A stretch of DNA of 64,000 nt from Bifidobacterium mongoliense DSM 21395 (GCF_000741285.1 NZ_JGZE01000008.1:1-64000); one strand, 5' to 3'; positions 10,993 to 21,504 are shown, numbered from the stretch's first letter. Notes: generated from the sequence alone by a model not told the origin. Translations and numbers: made by a program.

Positions 10993-13900
10993 TTGATCAC
11001 AAGGAAAAGCGTGCCCACAGCTGCGAAAATCGTCGCGGCTTTGGTATCGGGCGTCGTGGCGCTGTCGGTGATTAGCCCGGCTTCGGCAGACGAAGCCGAG
11101 GGCGTCATCGCCCGGGATGCCGTGAGTATGACGACATCATCGTCCGAACATTCACAGGATTCGGGTTGGTACTGGAATCTCAAAGACAGCACTGCGAGCA
11201 AACCGAATTGGAGTATCTCAGCCAAGAATGCGCAACAGCCGAAGATCGATCTGACGAATGTGCGTTCAGACGATTCCGGCAGCACAATCGTGGTGAACGA
11301 TCAGAAGAGCTACCAAAGCATCACAGGCATGGGGACGTCTGTCGACGGCTCCACCGTGGGCAATTGGTGGAAGATGGACGAGGCGCACCGGCGCAGTTTC
11401 ATCAAGACGATGCTGGATCCGGTGAACGGCGTGGGGCTCAACTCCTTCCGCTTGACCATCGGTACCTCTGATTTCACCGATAAGAACTTCTACACCTATT
11501 ACGATGCACCCAATGCCTCGCTGAACGGCGCGGCTCCCAACTGGGACGGCGACGGCACGAACGGTTTCAGCATCCAGCAGGACCGCGACGAACATATCAT
11601 CGACTTTGCCCATGCCATTCAGCAGCAGGCGGCGGAATTGGGGGTCGATGTCAGCTTTTTCGCCTCTCCCTGGACGGCACCGGGATGGATGAAGACCCCG
11701 ACCGTATCAAGCCAGTCTTATCCTGACAACTCATTGCTGTTGAAAGGCGGTGATTTCAACAGCGCCTACACCAACGACTACGCCAAATATCTCGTCAGAT
11801 ACGTGGAGGAATACAGCAAGGAGGGAATCCCCATCTCCGCACTCACATTGCAGAACGAACCGCTGCTGGAAATCAACTATCCAAGCAACCACATGACCGG
11901 TACGCAAGAGGTCAAACTTGCCACTGCGATTAAGTCCGAGCTGACGCGAAGCACGGTGTTGAACGCGTCGCAGCGTGATGTGAAGGTGTGGGCGTACGAC
12001 CATAATTTTGACGGTGCAGACGCTTTTGTCGCGGAGATGAAGCAATATCCGGAGGATTGGAAGAACGTTGATGGCCTCGCCTTCCACCCCTATGGCGGGG
12101 TGCCAGCGACGATGGGGGCTTTGGCGGCAAGCGAGGCAGATAAAAGCATCCACCTGACCGAACGTTCCTGGTGGGGAACCACCGGCTCGAACTGGATGGT
12201 GGATTGGTTCCGCAATGGTTCGCAAAGCTACAACAGTTGGGTCTCGATGCTCGACAGTCAAGGCAAAACCCATCATTGGGTAGGGACTCCGGATCCGACT
12301 CCCTTCATACAGAACGCCGCTGACGCCAATGACGTGGTAGCCACTCCCGAGGTGTATCTCACGTCGCAATTCTCCCGTTATGTCAGGCCAGGTGATGTGC
12401 GTATCGACAGTACGAACGGCAGCGCGGCGACACTCACGAACGTGGCATTCAAGAATCCCAGGACCGGTGTGGTGACGATGGTCGTCGTTAATCAATCCGA
12501 TAAGGAGCAAAGCTTTACCGCGGTGAACAACGGGGCTCAATTCGTGTCGCAGGTACCGGCGAAACAGGTTGCCACCTACCAGTGGAGCCCGATCGACGGC
12601 AGCAGACTGAAAGACATCACCTCTGACATCTCCCTTGCGGACGCCAACCTCAGCGGCGGTGGTGAGAAGAGCGACAACGGTATCACCGGACTGGACGAAT
12701 CCAGTTCGGTCGAGTATCTGGTGAATGTGCGTTCTGCAGGAACGTACAAGGTCCGATACAAGGTCAAGGCCTCTCGCGAGGATGCACAGGACGTTCCGAT
12801 CAGCATAGCCAATGCCGGAGGCTTACTGGGTACGGCCCATTATTCCGCTGCGAATGCTGAGGCTTCCACTACGCAGACCTTCATCACTCTGAATAAGGGG
12901 ATTCAATCGTTGAAACTCGCCTTCCCCAAGGGCGGCGTCGATTTTCTGGGAATCTCATTTGAGGTGGCCCCCGATGCTCAGCCGGTTCCGGGCCAACTGG
13001 GAACAGGCAACTATGCCGATCGCAGCGGTATCGCCGTGGTTTCCGACAACGCCCAGGCCTTGCGGAAAGGTGCCTATCTCGATTACGTGGTCGACGTGAC
13101 TCGTGGCGGCAAACAGAAGGTTTCCGTCGAAGGCGCATCAGACGGCACGGGCGCCGAAGATGGCGGCATCGATCTCTATACGGTCGATGCCGAGGGCGGG
13201 CAGACGCCGGTAGGCTTGCGCATTGCGTATGGCAAGAATGCCGAAGTGGAGCTTGCTGCCGGACGGCAAACGATAAGGGTCAGGCTCTCCAACAGCGGCG
13301 ACGAATTCGGGGGTCTGCTTTTCGGGAACGCCGTATCCGTCTCGCAGCCTGTACTGCGTGAATCCTCATTGAAGGGTGCCGTAGTCGAGGTCGCGCTGCT
13401 TCAGGGCGCGTGGTCCCATGATTTGGATACCGCGCAATGGCGGTTGACCGGCGCTCCGAGTGGAGTCGAATACACCGTTGCACGAGTGGACGATATGCAT
13501 GCGCAGCTGACATTCACCACCGAAGCCGATGTGGACTTCGACAGTAATATCACCGCATACTTGAACGTGTCCTCCAGTCAATACGACGGCACTCCGGACG
13601 ATGTGCTGCGAGCTCCCATTACCTTCACGGCGATTGATGACCCGGAGACGCTTTCGGCACCCGCTGCCGTGGCGTACCGTGCCGGGGAAACGCGCATAAC
13701 CATTGATGGCGGTACCTTCAATTCCGCAGCCACCAAGCAGGGTGCAGGCACCCTAAGCGGTGAAATCGCCAAGTACGTCTCCATAGCTTCCGTCGAGGTG
13801 AGCGACCCGCATACGTTGATCGTGAAGCTTCAATGGTCCGAGCAGGCCATGTACGGCGATTTGCAGGGCGATTTCACTCTTGCCGCAGCGGCGTACGACG

Positions 13901-16068
13901 ATAGCGACGGAGGTGGCCCCCTTCAGGTTGCGTTGAGATTCACGGGTAGCGATGAGAAACCCTCGGCAATCGCCCTGGGCAACTCCGAAATATCGCTGGG
14001 TACGGAGCAGAACAAGCCCTACCGGGGGTCCGCGAGCCTCAGCGATGGGGCGACCAGAGGCGACTATCAGGATTACTACCTCGATGTTCCCCAGGAAGGC
14101 GACTACGTGGTCACCTTCAGCATGTGGGATAACGGACAGGTACCGAATGCCTTCAAAATGAGCGGTGGCATGGGACTGGCAATCGATAATCTCGCAAGCA
14201 TCTCGATTCCGAATCTCTACAATGGTTTTGGCGATTACAAACTCGGTTTGCACCTTGCCAAAGGCCAGCAGACACTGCGCTTCGAGTTGAACGCCGAGGG
14301 CGCAAGCATGTGGAATCTGAGAATCAAGCCTTCCTCCGTCAGCCAGATTGCAGGCGGGTCCAATTCCAGCACGATAACTCCTGAGGACGTGGATCACGCC
14401 TCAACAGACAAGGTCTGGGGTATCCAAGGCTCGAATCCCAGCAATATCGGGTGGGGCGAGGTCGGCTCCTATCAGGATTATGAGATCAATGTGGATGAAG
14501 GAGGAGTGTATGACATCGCCATGGAGGCCGCCAGCGGTGGTGACGGTGCCATTGCGCATCTCCAGGTGCTCGATGGAGGGACGGTCGGTCAAAGCGGGGA
14601 ACTCACGATACCCAATACGGGTTGGGATGGGTATGGTGTGCAGAAACTCCGTCTTACGTTGAACCCCGGCAGGCATACCCTGCGAGTTACGACGCAAGGG
14701 ACCGGCATCAACTATCGCAGCCTCGTTTTCACACTCGCTCAGACACTTGAGACCATACCCGTCTCCGACAAAGCCGTGGCACTCGGCGAGGATAAGTCCT
14801 ACGACCATCAAGGCAGTCTGGAACATGGTCCGGTGAAGGGGAATTACCAGGCCTTCTATCTGGACGTGGCCAACGAGGGGGACTACACCTTGGATTACGG
14901 TTTCTGGTCGAATGGCAAATCGGTGCCCGAAGCCATAACCATCTCCGGTTCCGCAATGTCGGACACCCCGGTGAGCTTTCCGGCCACCGGAGCTCCGGCG
15001 ACCACGGGTGCGCGTAAGACTCTGGTGCATCTCAAGGAGGGAAAGCAAACCCTGCGCGTCTCCTTGGACGCCGAAAACGTGAGCGTCTGGAAACTGAATC
15101 TGCAGCCGGTCGCCGTACATGACATCGGCAAGGTTCAAGGGTCTGCGGGCCAGGTTCGTCTGCAGCCGGGTGATGCGATCGGCGGTTCGAACGACAAGGG
15201 GTGGGGCATCCGCGACGCGTCAGGCGACGCATCCATCGCCTGGGGTGACAAGGATTCCTATCAGGAGTACCGTGTGGATGCCGCGAGTGCCGGCCGCTAT
15301 CAGTTCAGCGCCAAAGCCTCCACGGCGACATCGGGAGCTGCGTTGACGCTCAGTGACGTCGCCGCCGACGGCTCGGTTACGGAGCTCACGCGGGTGACCG
15401 TGCCGAATTATGGTGATGCCTCATACTCGACGACAGCCCTCGCTTCCTTCGAGTTGGGTAAAGGCGTGCATACCCTGCGCGTATCGTCAACCGTTCCTTC
15501 GTTGAACTCCAAGTATGTGAATCTGACGCTTCTCAGCGACGCCGAACCCACACCGGAACCACCCAAGGTCGATACCGCTGCACTGCAGGCGTTGATACAG
15601 CAGGCTGAACAGTTGCAGGCTCCTGAGGGAAAGCGGTATACCGAAGCGAGCAAACAGGCTTTGGATGCGGCTATTGCCGCCGGTAAATCCACACTGGGCA
15701 ATAAGGACGCCACGCAGGTCGAAGTGGACGCTGCCGCCGATTCGCTGCGCAGCGCCATCGACGACATGCTTCTGGAGGATATACCCGGTGGCAACGATGG
15801 TGGTAACGGCGGTGACAACGGTGGCAACGGTGGCAACGGTGGCGGTGCTGCGAAGCCGAATGACGGCAGCGGTACGGACAACGGCAGTCAGCATAACAAC
15901 GACGGCAAAACCCCTCAGAAGTCGAAGGAATCTGGCGCAGCCGGAAAGCACTCAGGCTGGCTGGCCAAAACCGGAGCGGGAATCGCTCCTGTGGTGATTG
16001 CGCTCATGCTGGCGGTCGGGGCAAGCGGAGCGTTGCTGAAGGCGCGAGGAAAGTCCGGGCGCCGCTAG
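10993..16068 (+). CDS. Wall-anchored GH30 glucanase with carbohydrate-binding and FIVAR domains
   Basis: A secreted enzyme of about 1,690 residues. In order: signal peptide ending near ASA (residues 1-33); GH30 catalytic barrel to about residue 530, with acid/base glutamate in LQNEPL (about E289) and nucleophile in HLTERSWW (about E390); several CBM6/35-like beta-sandwich modules (about 540-1480; repeated YQDYxxxV and KQTLRxxL motifs); a FIVAR-like helical domain (about 1535-1600); a Gly/Asn linker; LAKTG, hydrophobic segment and basic tail. The motif context favours endo-beta-1,6-glucanase (GH30_3-like) over glucosylceramidase. TTG 10993 is preferred to ATG 10954 because AAAGGA lies six bases before it and a standard signal peptide follows. 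It probably cuts polymer outside the cell for the upstream PTS. Confidence 0.85.
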   Translation: MITRKSVPTAAKIVAALVSGVVALSVISPASADEAEGVIARDAVSMTTSSSEHSQDSGWYWNLKDSTASKPNWSISAKNAQQPKIDLTNVRSDDSGSTIVVNDQKSYQSITGMGTSVDGSTVGNWWKMDEAHRRSFIKTMLDPVNGVGLNSFRLTIGTSDFTDKNFYTYYDAPNASLNGAAPNWDGDGTNGFSIQQDRDEHIIDFAHAIQQQAAELGVDVSFFASPWTAPGWMKTPTVSSQSYPDNSLLLKGGDFNSAYTNDYAKYLVRYVEEYSKEGIPISALTLQNEPLLEINYPSNHMTGTQEVKLATAIKSELTRSTVLNASQRDVKVWAYDHNFDGADAFVAEMKQYPEDWKNVDGLAFHPYGGVPATMGALAASEADKSIHLTERSWWGTTGSNWMVDWFRNGSQSYNSWVSMLDSQGKTHHWVGTPDPTPFIQNAADANDVVATPEVYLTSQFSRYVRPGDVRIDSTNGSAATLTNVAFKNPRTGVVTMVVVNQSDKEQSFTAVNNGAQFVSQVPAKQVATYQWSPIDGSRLKDITSDISLADANLSGGGEKSDNGITGLDESSSVEYLVNVRSAGTYKVRYKVKASREDAQDVPISIANAGGLLGTAHYSAANAEASTTQTFITLNKGIQSLKLAFPKGGVDFLGISFEVAPDAQPVPGQLGTGNYADRSGIAVVSDNAQALRKGAYLDYVVDVTRGGKQKVSVEGASDGTGAEDGGIDLYTVDAEGGQTPVGLRIAYGKNAEVELAAGRQTIRVRLSNSGDEFGGLLFGNAVSVSQPVLRESSLKGAVVEVALLQGAWSHDLDTAQWRLTGAPSGVEYTVARVDDMHAQLTFTTEADVDFDSNITAYLNVSSSQYDGTPDDVLRAPITFTAIDDPETLSAPAAVAYRAGETRITIDGGTFNSAATKQGAGTLSGEIAKYVSIASVEVSDPHTLIVKLQWSEQAMYGDLQGDFTLAAAAYDDSDGGGPLQVALRFTGSDEKPSAIALGNSEISLGTEQNKPYRGSASLSDGATRGDYQDYYLDVPQEGDYVVTFSMWDNGQVPNAFKMSGGMGLAIDNLASISIPNLYNGFGDYKLGLHLAKGQQTLRFELNAEGASMWNLRIKPSSVSQIAGGSNSSTITPEDVDHASTDKVWGIQGSNPSNIGWGEVGSYQDYEINVDEGGVYDIAMEAASGGDGAIAHLQVLDGGTVGQSGELTIPNTGWDGYGVQKLRLTLNPGRHTLRVTTQGTGINYRSLVFTLAQTLETIPVSDKAVALGEDKSYDHQGSLEHGPVKGNYQAFYLDVANEGDYTLDYGFWSNGKSVPEAITISGSAMSDTPVSFPATGAPATTGARKTLVHLKEGKQTLRVSLDAENVSVWKLNLQPVAVHDIGKVQGSAGQVRLQPGDAIGGSNDKGWGIRDASGDASIAWGDKDSYQEYRVDAASAGRYQFSAKASTATSGAALTLSDVAADGSVTELTRVTVPNYGDASYSTTALASFELGKGVHTLRVSSTVPSLNSKYVNLTLLSDAEPTPEPPKVDTAALQALIQQAEQLQAPEGKRYTEASKQALDAAIAAGKSTLGNKDATQVEVDAAADSLRSAIDDMLLEDIPGGNDGGNGGDNGGNGGNGGGAAKPNDGSGTDNGSQHNNDGKTPQKSKESGAAGKHSGWLAKTGAGIAPVVIALMLAVGASGALLKARGKSGRR

Positions 16069-16075
16069 GTCGATA

Positions 16076-16115
16076 CCGCCGGGATGAGCGCCAATGAATT
16101 CGCTCATCCCGGCGG
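16076..16115. terminator. Strong hairpin after the GH30 gene
   Basis: CCGCCGGGATGAGCG pairs perfectly with CGCTCATCCCGGCGG around a 10-base loop, eight bases after the GH30 stop. No long T-run follows, but the 15-bp perfect stem just before the next gene is a likely terminator or attenuator between GH30 and GH3. Confidence 0.7.
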
Positions 16116-16151
16116 CATTGCCGCAGCGGCATCGTTAGCAAACCATCTTCA

Positions 16152-18173
16152 ATGATGCAGATGAATACTGAGATTGGAATACGCATGATGAATACACTTG
16201 GAAGGCGTCGGGCGAAACAACGGATTACCGTGGCACTAGCAGCGGTGGTCGTCGGCGCGACATCAATTGGTCTAAGCACGGCAGCTGCCAATACGCTGGT
16301 CGGCATGGCAGCACCGGTAGCCCAGCAGTCCCAGATTGCTTCGGCGGCGGTTGCACCGAATGGGGAGCGCGTCAAGGCTCTCCTCAACGGCATGTCGTTG
16401 GAGGACAAAGTCGGGCAGATGATGCAGCCGGATACCCGGAGCATCACGCCGGAACAAGCTGCCCAGTACCATATCGGTTCGATTCTCAGTGGTGGCGGAG
16501 CCGCTCCGTCCACCGGGAATACCGCCCAGGACTGGGCTCAGCGTGCCGATGCCTATCAGAAGGCCATTATCGAAGACTACGGAGTGCCGTTGCTGTACGG
16601 CGTCGATGCGGTGCATGGGAACAATAATGTGCTTGATGCAACGATTTTCCCGCACAATGTGAATCTCGGACAGACCGGCGATGCTGATCTCGTTCGAGAA
16701 ATCGGAGCGATAACCGCTCAGGAGGTCCGTGCGACGGGTGCGAACTGGGCCTTCACTCCGACTCTGGGAATCCCCAAGAACGAACGGTGGGGTCGAAGCT
16801 ACGAGACCTACGGTGAGAATGCCGAGCTGGTCTCCAAGCTTGGCTCAGCCTACATTGAAGGGTCGCAACGAGGTGCGAAAGGTACCGGATCCTTGTCCGA
16901 CCAGGGGAGCGTCATGGCGACCGCCAAGCATTTCATAGGCGAGGGCATTACCGCCAACGGCAAGAACCAGGGGGATGTGCCGCTGGACTATAACAGTGCG
17001 GAGTTTCAGAGAATACTGCACAGTGAGCTGCTTGTCCCCTATCGCTCGGCAGTGCAGGATGCGGTGGCTTCCGTGATGGTCTCGTATAACAGCATCGGTG
17101 GCGTGAAATGCCATGGCAATGCCGCATTGCTCACAGGAGTGTTGAAGAACGAGCTCGGATTCACCGGAATCGTGGTCACCGACTACAACGGTGTCGACCA
17201 GATAGAGGGTAGTCTCAGCTACGCTCAGAAGGTCGCGGCATCGGTGAACGCCGGCGTGGATATGCTGATGGTCGATGGGAGCCAAGGTACTCAACCAAAA
17301 TGGGTGGCTGCGCGTGAAGCCATAATCGATGGGGTCAACAACGGTGACATTCCCATCGAACGAGTCAATGATGCGGCAACGCGTATTCTCAACGCCAAAG
17401 AGAGCATGGGGTTGCTGCAGCACCCTGAGTCAGCCTACTCGAACCAGGCTTTGCTGGCGCAGTTCGGCAGCCAGGACCATCGTGCCGTGGCACGCAAAGC
17501 GGTTGCCGAATCGCTCACCCTGCTGAAAAATTCGACGACGCAACAGGGTGCCTCCACGCTGATGGCCGACCTGCCCTCCATGAAGAACATCGTGGTTGCG
17601 GGTTCCTCGGCGGATGACATCGGTATGCAGAGCGGCGGGTGGACGATTAGTTGGCAGGGATCGCCGGGGAACATCACTGCCGGTACGACCATCTATCAGG
17701 GATTGCAGCGTGCGGCGGCAGAACAGGGCAACACTGTTGACCTGGCAAAAGACGGGATATTCCAGAGCGATGACTACGAAGCGGCAATAGTGGTCGCGGG
17801 GGAGACTCCATACGCGGAATACGCGGGTGACAGGGAAGCAAATCAGCTGACACTTCAACAAGAGGATGCGAACACCATTGCGACCATCCGCCAGCAGCAT
17901 CCGAATCTGCCGATTGTGCTGGTGCTCACCAGCGGCCGCGCATTGACCATCACGCCCCAGCTGGCACAGGTGGATGCGCTGGTGATGGCGGGACTGCCTG
18001 GTTCTGAGGGCGAAGGGGTGGCTGATATCCTGCTGTCGTCCAAGGATTTTCAGGGGCATCTCACCACGACCTGGCCAAAGGATTCGCAGGACATCCCCGT
18101 CAAATTCACCGACGCATCCAAGGTGCTCTTCCCGTATGGCTACGGTTTGAGCAAGACCTCGCGTTCTGAATAA
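16152..18173 (+). CDS. Secreted GH3 beta-glucosidase
   Basis: A 673-residue GH3 enzyme with an N-terminal signal segment (RRR-AKQR followed by a hydrophobic stretch ending near TAAA). The (beta/alpha)8 domain holds VGQMMQ, NERWGRSYETYGE, KHFIGEG and the nucleophile aspartate in VVTDYNG (about D344). The alpha/beta C-terminal domain ends in FPYGYGLS. No wall-sorting motif or lipobox is seen, so it is probably released or loosely held. ATGs at 16185 and 16188 are plausible alternative starts. Together with GH30 it would shorten oligosaccharides outside the cell. Substrate linkage is inferred from context. Confidence 0.88.
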   Translation: MMQMNTEIGIRMMNTLGRRRAKQRITVALAAVVVGATSIGLSTAAANTLVGMAAPVAQQSQIASAAVAPNGERVKALLNGMSLEDKVGQMMQPDTRSITPEQAAQYHIGSILSGGGAAPSTGNTAQDWAQRADAYQKAIIEDYGVPLLYGVDAVHGNNNVLDATIFPHNVNLGQTGDADLVREIGAITAQEVRATGANWAFTPTLGIPKNERWGRSYETYGENAELVSKLGSAYIEGSQRGAKGTGSLSDQGSVMATAKHFIGEGITANGKNQGDVPLDYNSAEFQRILHSELLVPYRSAVQDAVASVMVSYNSIGGVKCHGNAALLTGVLKNELGFTGIVVTDYNGVDQIEGSLSYAQKVAASVNAGVDMLMVDGSQGTQPKWVAAREAIIDGVNNGDIPIERVNDAATRILNAKESMGLLQHPESAYSNQALLAQFGSQDHRAVARKAVAESLTLLKNSTTQQGASTLMADLPSMKNIVVAGSSADDIGMQSGGWTISWQGSPGNITAGTTIYQGLQRAAAEQGNTVDLAKDGIFQSDDYEAAIVVAGETPYAEYAGDREANQLTLQQEDANTIATIRQQHPNLPIVLVLTSGRALTITPQLAQVDALVMAGLPGSEGEGVADILLSSKDFQGHLTTTWPKDSQDIPVKFTDASKVLFPYGYGLSKTSRSE

Positions 18174-18191
18174 GCGGCCGAGCATATAGGC

Positions 18192-18244
18192 ATCCGCCAG
18201 GCCCTGCTTCGCCGAATATTCGCCTGAAGCGGGGCCTGGCGGAT
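18192..18244. terminator. Hairpin between convergent GH3 and the chimeric ORF
   Basis: ATCCGCCAGGCCC pairs with GGGGCCTGGCGGAT and an inner TGCTTC/GAAGCG stem extends it. It lies between two convergent genes and probably serves both directions. Confidence 0.7.
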
Positions 18245-18308
18245 ATGTGCATACTTGCGGTACGCAGAACATGCTTTGAACACTCGGACCAGATGCTTCC
18301 ACACGCCC

Positions 18309-19166
18309 TCAGGAGGCTTCGGCGGATAGGTCGTACACGGTCACTACATCCACGGTGGTTGCGGTGTAGTGTTCGGCGACCCAGGAGGATATCTCGGAAG
18401 CGGAGCCCGAACCTCCCATCTGCGTGCCTCCTCCGGACGAGCTGGCGATGTAGTAATGAATCAGTCCTTGCTGCACATATTCCTTGAACTGTTTGAGAGT
18501 GGGTGCCGGGTCCGAGCCATTGAAACCGCCGATGGCCATGACCGCTTTCTGCGAAGCCAACTGATAGCTGGCCGCGTTCTGCGAACCGGTGGTTGCGGCT
18601 GCCCATCGATACGAGCTTGACGACTGCTCCAGCATCGAGACGATTTTGGAACTTGCAGAGCTGCCGCCCATACCCATGCCGCCCATTGAGCCGCCGCCCT
18701 TCTTGTAGCCGGAGTTGAGCACGGCGATGAAGTCGGCCGCGATGGGGTTGTCCCTGCGCAGCGAGCGATCCACTTCGTCAATCTCGATGCTGATGCCGTT
18801 GCTCAATACGAGCCATTCGTTGTTTATCCACAGTTCGTATCCATCGGGTACCGTGATGCCGCCCGCATACGTATCGAACTCGGTGTAATCCGCCGGCGTC
18901 CACAGCACGACGACGCTGTAATCGGGCAGACGGTACAGGTATCGTGTGTTGGAACGGTACTCAATGGCGGGCATGAACCGCTTTGTCGTTGTTCTGGTGA
19001 ACTGCTCATGGTCGAACTCGATTTGCTCCACGCCATCGGTAAAGCACCACTGGTTCATGCCCTTGTCGGGGATATGTTCCTCTTGGCCGAGGCGCATGAG
19101 CCGTTGCACCGTGGGCGCGTAATCCTCCGTGCTTTGGCTCTTGGATGGCGTTGTGATGCTGGTCAT
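18309..19166 (-). CDS. Chimeric ORF: unknown N-terminus joined to a GT39-type C-terminal domain
   Basis: An ORF of 285 residues from ATG 19166 (GAAAGGA upstream). The last 125 or so residues (from about SSASSKIVSMLEQ through GSQNAASYQLAS, AIGGFNGSDPAPTLKQF and HYYIASS) match the extracytoplasmic C-terminal domain of GT39/ArnT-like membrane glycosyltransferases such as YkcA/B. There is no transmembrane part here. The first 155 residues (MNQWCFTDGVEQIEF, then a short beta-rich stretch) I do not recognise. A Gly/Met/Ser-rich linker joins the two. No signal peptide is visible, so the GT39 domain would be in the wrong compartment. It is more likely a recombination product than a working enzyme, although the frame is intact. 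It sits next to the IS junction. Confidence 0.6.
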   Translation of the reverse strand: MTSITTPSKSQSTEDYAPTVQRLMRLGQEEHIPDKGMNQWCFTDGVEQIEFDHEQFTRTTTKRFMPAIEYRSNTRYLYRLPDYSVVVLWTPADYTEFDTYAGGITVPDGYELWINNEWLVLSNGISIEIDEVDRSLRRDNPIAADFIAVLNSGYKKGGGSMGGMGMGGSSASSKIVSMLEQSSSSYRWAAATTGSQNAASYQLASQKAVMAIGGFNGSDPAPTLKQFKEYVQQGLIHYYIASSSGGGTQMGGSGSASEISSWVAEHYTATTVDVVTVYDLSAEAS

Positions 19167-19398
19167 TGGTGGTCCTTTCACTCCCGACTGTTTTCCTGAC
19201 GCCTGGAATGGCGGCACAACGGAAAGCGGAGAGTCACACCGCGTGTGGGCGAGAACACGGGGAGCGAAGCCCAAGGGGATACGCTGTTTGATCCCCGTGG
19301 GCGAAAGCGAGGCGTGAGCGAGAACGCTTCCGGTTTGACTCGTAGCGGGTTGTGCCAGAGTGGAAGGTGGCAGGAAAACCCAATCGTTCAACCATCAT

Positions 19399-20762
19399 GA
19401 TAACGTCCGGTTTTTTGCGCAAATTGGTGGGTGCTTTTTGAGGTGGTGGAGCATGGCTTGTCACCTGTGTACGATTTCAGTCGCCAGACCATTAACCGCT
19501 CTAGAAAAGCAGGCGACAGAACCATGCCCGATACAATCATACAAGTCAACCAAGCCATGTTCGAGACCCAATTGGATCGCATGGTCACCCAGAAGGTCAC
19601 CGAGATCCGTGGGCCGGATGCTGGACGCTTCAGGCCGACGAGATCACCGGTGCCGCACGCTACGAGCGCTCCGGTGGCAGGAAGGCGTATCGTGCCGGTC
19701 ATTACGAGCGTGAACTGACACTCAAGGCCGGAAAGATGGCGGTGAGGGTGCCCAAGCTCAAGGGGGCGGTCTTCGAGTCGGCGGTTATCGAACGCTACCG
19801 TCGCCGCGAGGAGTCGGTCGAGGAAGCGCTGATCGACATGTATCTGGCGGGTGTCTCCACCCGTCGGGTCGACGACATCAGCCAGGCCCTGTGGGGTGAA
19901 AGGATGCCGTCCCAGACCCTGTCGGATCAGTTGAAGAAGGTGTATGCGCAGATCGACCAGTGGCGTGAGCGCCCGCTATCCCAGCCCTACCCGTACGTGT
20001 TCATGGACGGGGTCTGGCATAAACGCTCATGGGGTGGTGCCGTGGAGAACGTCAGTGTGCTCGTGGCGATCGGCATTGGTATGGATGGGCATCGGGAGGT
20101 GATCGGGGTGGCCGAGGGCATGAAGGAAGACACGCAATCCTGGCGTTCCTTCGTTTCCTCGCTCATCTCGCGTGGGCTTATCGGCGTACGCATGGTGACC
20201 GGAGACCGGTGCGCCGGTCTTGTCTCGACGGTCGGCGAGCTCCTGCCCGAAGCGCGCTACCAACGCTGTATGGTGCACTTCATGCGCAACGTGCTCGCCA
20301 AGGTCAGTCCCAGGCACACCCGGTGGGCCGCCGACGCGCTGAAAGCGATCTTCGCCATGGAATCACGCGGATCGGCGTTGACCAAGGCCGGGCAGGTCGC
20401 CTCCGAGTTGGAGGAGAGGAAACTCAGAGAGGCCGCCAAGTGCCTGCGTGAGGGCATCGATGAAACGACCACGTACCTGATGGAAAGCTATCCGGTCGAG
20501 CATCGCAGGCGCATCCGCACCAACAACATGATCGAACGGCTGAACCGGGAGATCCGCAGGAGAACCCGCGTGGTCGGCAGCTTCCCCGACGGCAGGAGCG
20601 CCTTGATGCTCATCAGCGCCAGAATCAGATACGTCACCGCCAACGACTGGTCGGCCCGACGCTACCTGGACATGTCCCGACTTCACGACACCATACAGGA
20701 AGCGAGTTGAACATCGTGCCATGACAGGCAGAAACAATTTGCGCAAGATTCCGGGCACTACC
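19399..20762 (+). mobile_element. Complete IS256-family insertion sequence (1,364 bp)
   Basis: The ends are imperfect inverted repeats: GATAACGTCCGG... at 19399 and, read on the minus strand, GGTAGTGCCCGG... at 20762, both running into TTGCGCAAATTG. Length, ends and transposase motifs all fit IS256. The right flank carries CGCCGACA (20763-20770), which has no matching direct repeat on the left flank (ACCATCAT, 19391-19398). The matching copy is next to the other IS, at 251. Unmatched flanks show that recombination took place between two copies. Confidence 0.93.
19524..20710 (+). pseudogene. IS256-family transposase, N-terminal frameshifts
   Basis: The coding sequence begins at 19524 (MPDTIIQVNQAMFE) but leaves frame near 19606 (extra C after GAGATC) and again near 19632 (extra T). 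The middle (GRMLDA) and the body (ADEITGAARYERSGG onward) are therefore in different frames. The body is open to 20710 and contains the DDE residues in VFMDGVWHK, TGDRCAGL and NNMIERLNREIRRRT. The longest open frame has its first ATG at 19736, but that is an internal methionine. Either the copy is dead and moved by another transposase, or the two extra bases are consensus errors; the left copy shares both. Confidence 0.8.
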
Positions 20763-20770
20763 CGCCGACA
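20763..20770. repeat. 8-bp IS target duplication, right partner (CGCCGACA)
   Basis: CGCCGACA follows the right IS end. It is the reverse complement of 251-258 and lies at the point where the adhesin 5' fragment breaks. Confidence 0.85.
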
Positions 20771-21485
20771 GGTTCTCACTTAATGAGGAACCATTATTGG
20801 ACGTGGTGATCACGTCATGCACCGCAGCGGTGGAACCCACCTTCATCGACGCCGGCGACGACTGCTTCGTGCAAACCGACAGATTATAAGCCACCGGAGG
20901 CTCGTCGCTGGACAACACGATCACGATGATGCCAGGAGACTTCGCGGCCTCACGGGCGACCAGCCCATTGATCGTGGTCACACCGTCGGAGAATGGAGTG
21001 GTCGTCTGATAGCCGACACCCTCATACGAGTAGGTCTTCCCCTGGGTGACCGCATTCCATGCAGACGCCCACTGAGATGTATTAAATCCACCGGTACTGC
21101 CGGTATAGACACCATCGGTGGAAACCGCGCCGACACTGACCAGACGACATCCCGCATCCGTGCTGCCATCGTGCTTCGCGGCATAACGGGACTGGCATTC
21201 ACTCACCGCACTCGACAACGCCGTGTTCGCTGATGCATCCGCAGGATGCGTGGCATCGTTGTACGAAGTCAGACCCATGCTCGCCAACGCAACGTCCACG
21301 TTGGCCAGCGTGGGAGCGCCAAAGCTGTCGCGATAGGCGAAACTGATCTGACCGTCACCGCCCGAGCCTGTGCCGCCGCCACCTGATCCGCCGCCGCCAT
21401 CGGCGTAGGCCAGTGGTGAAACGAGCGTGGAAAGCGCCGCGATCACAGCAGCAGCTACGGTCGCACCCTTCTTCCAATTCCTCAT
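20763..21485 (-). pseudogene. 5' part of the split adhesin (signal peptide and N-terminal domain)
   Basis: The first 241 codons of the adhesin whose remainder is at 251-3699. ATG 21485 follows AAGGGAAG. A signal peptide (MRNWKKGATVAAAVIAALST, cleavage near AYA-D) and a Gly/Ser-rich linker lead into a Cys-containing domain (SECQSRY, DAGCRLVS, VCTKQ). The frame ends ...SENLSA at the IS; the other fragment resumes LSA-KVIMHYDG, the LSA codons being the target duplication. Read-through adds about 40 residues from IS sequence, so the product would be a secreted stub without wall anchor. Next to it upstream is the integrative element's replication-type gene. Confidence 0.85.
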
Positions 21486-21504
21486 ATTCTTCCCTTATCA
21501 TGAA

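Noticed and set aside
19736..20710. Transposase starting at ATG 19736
   Set aside because: The conserved protein continues upstream of this methionine in the same frame (ADEITGAARYE...KAGKM) and then in shifted frames, so this is not the natural start.
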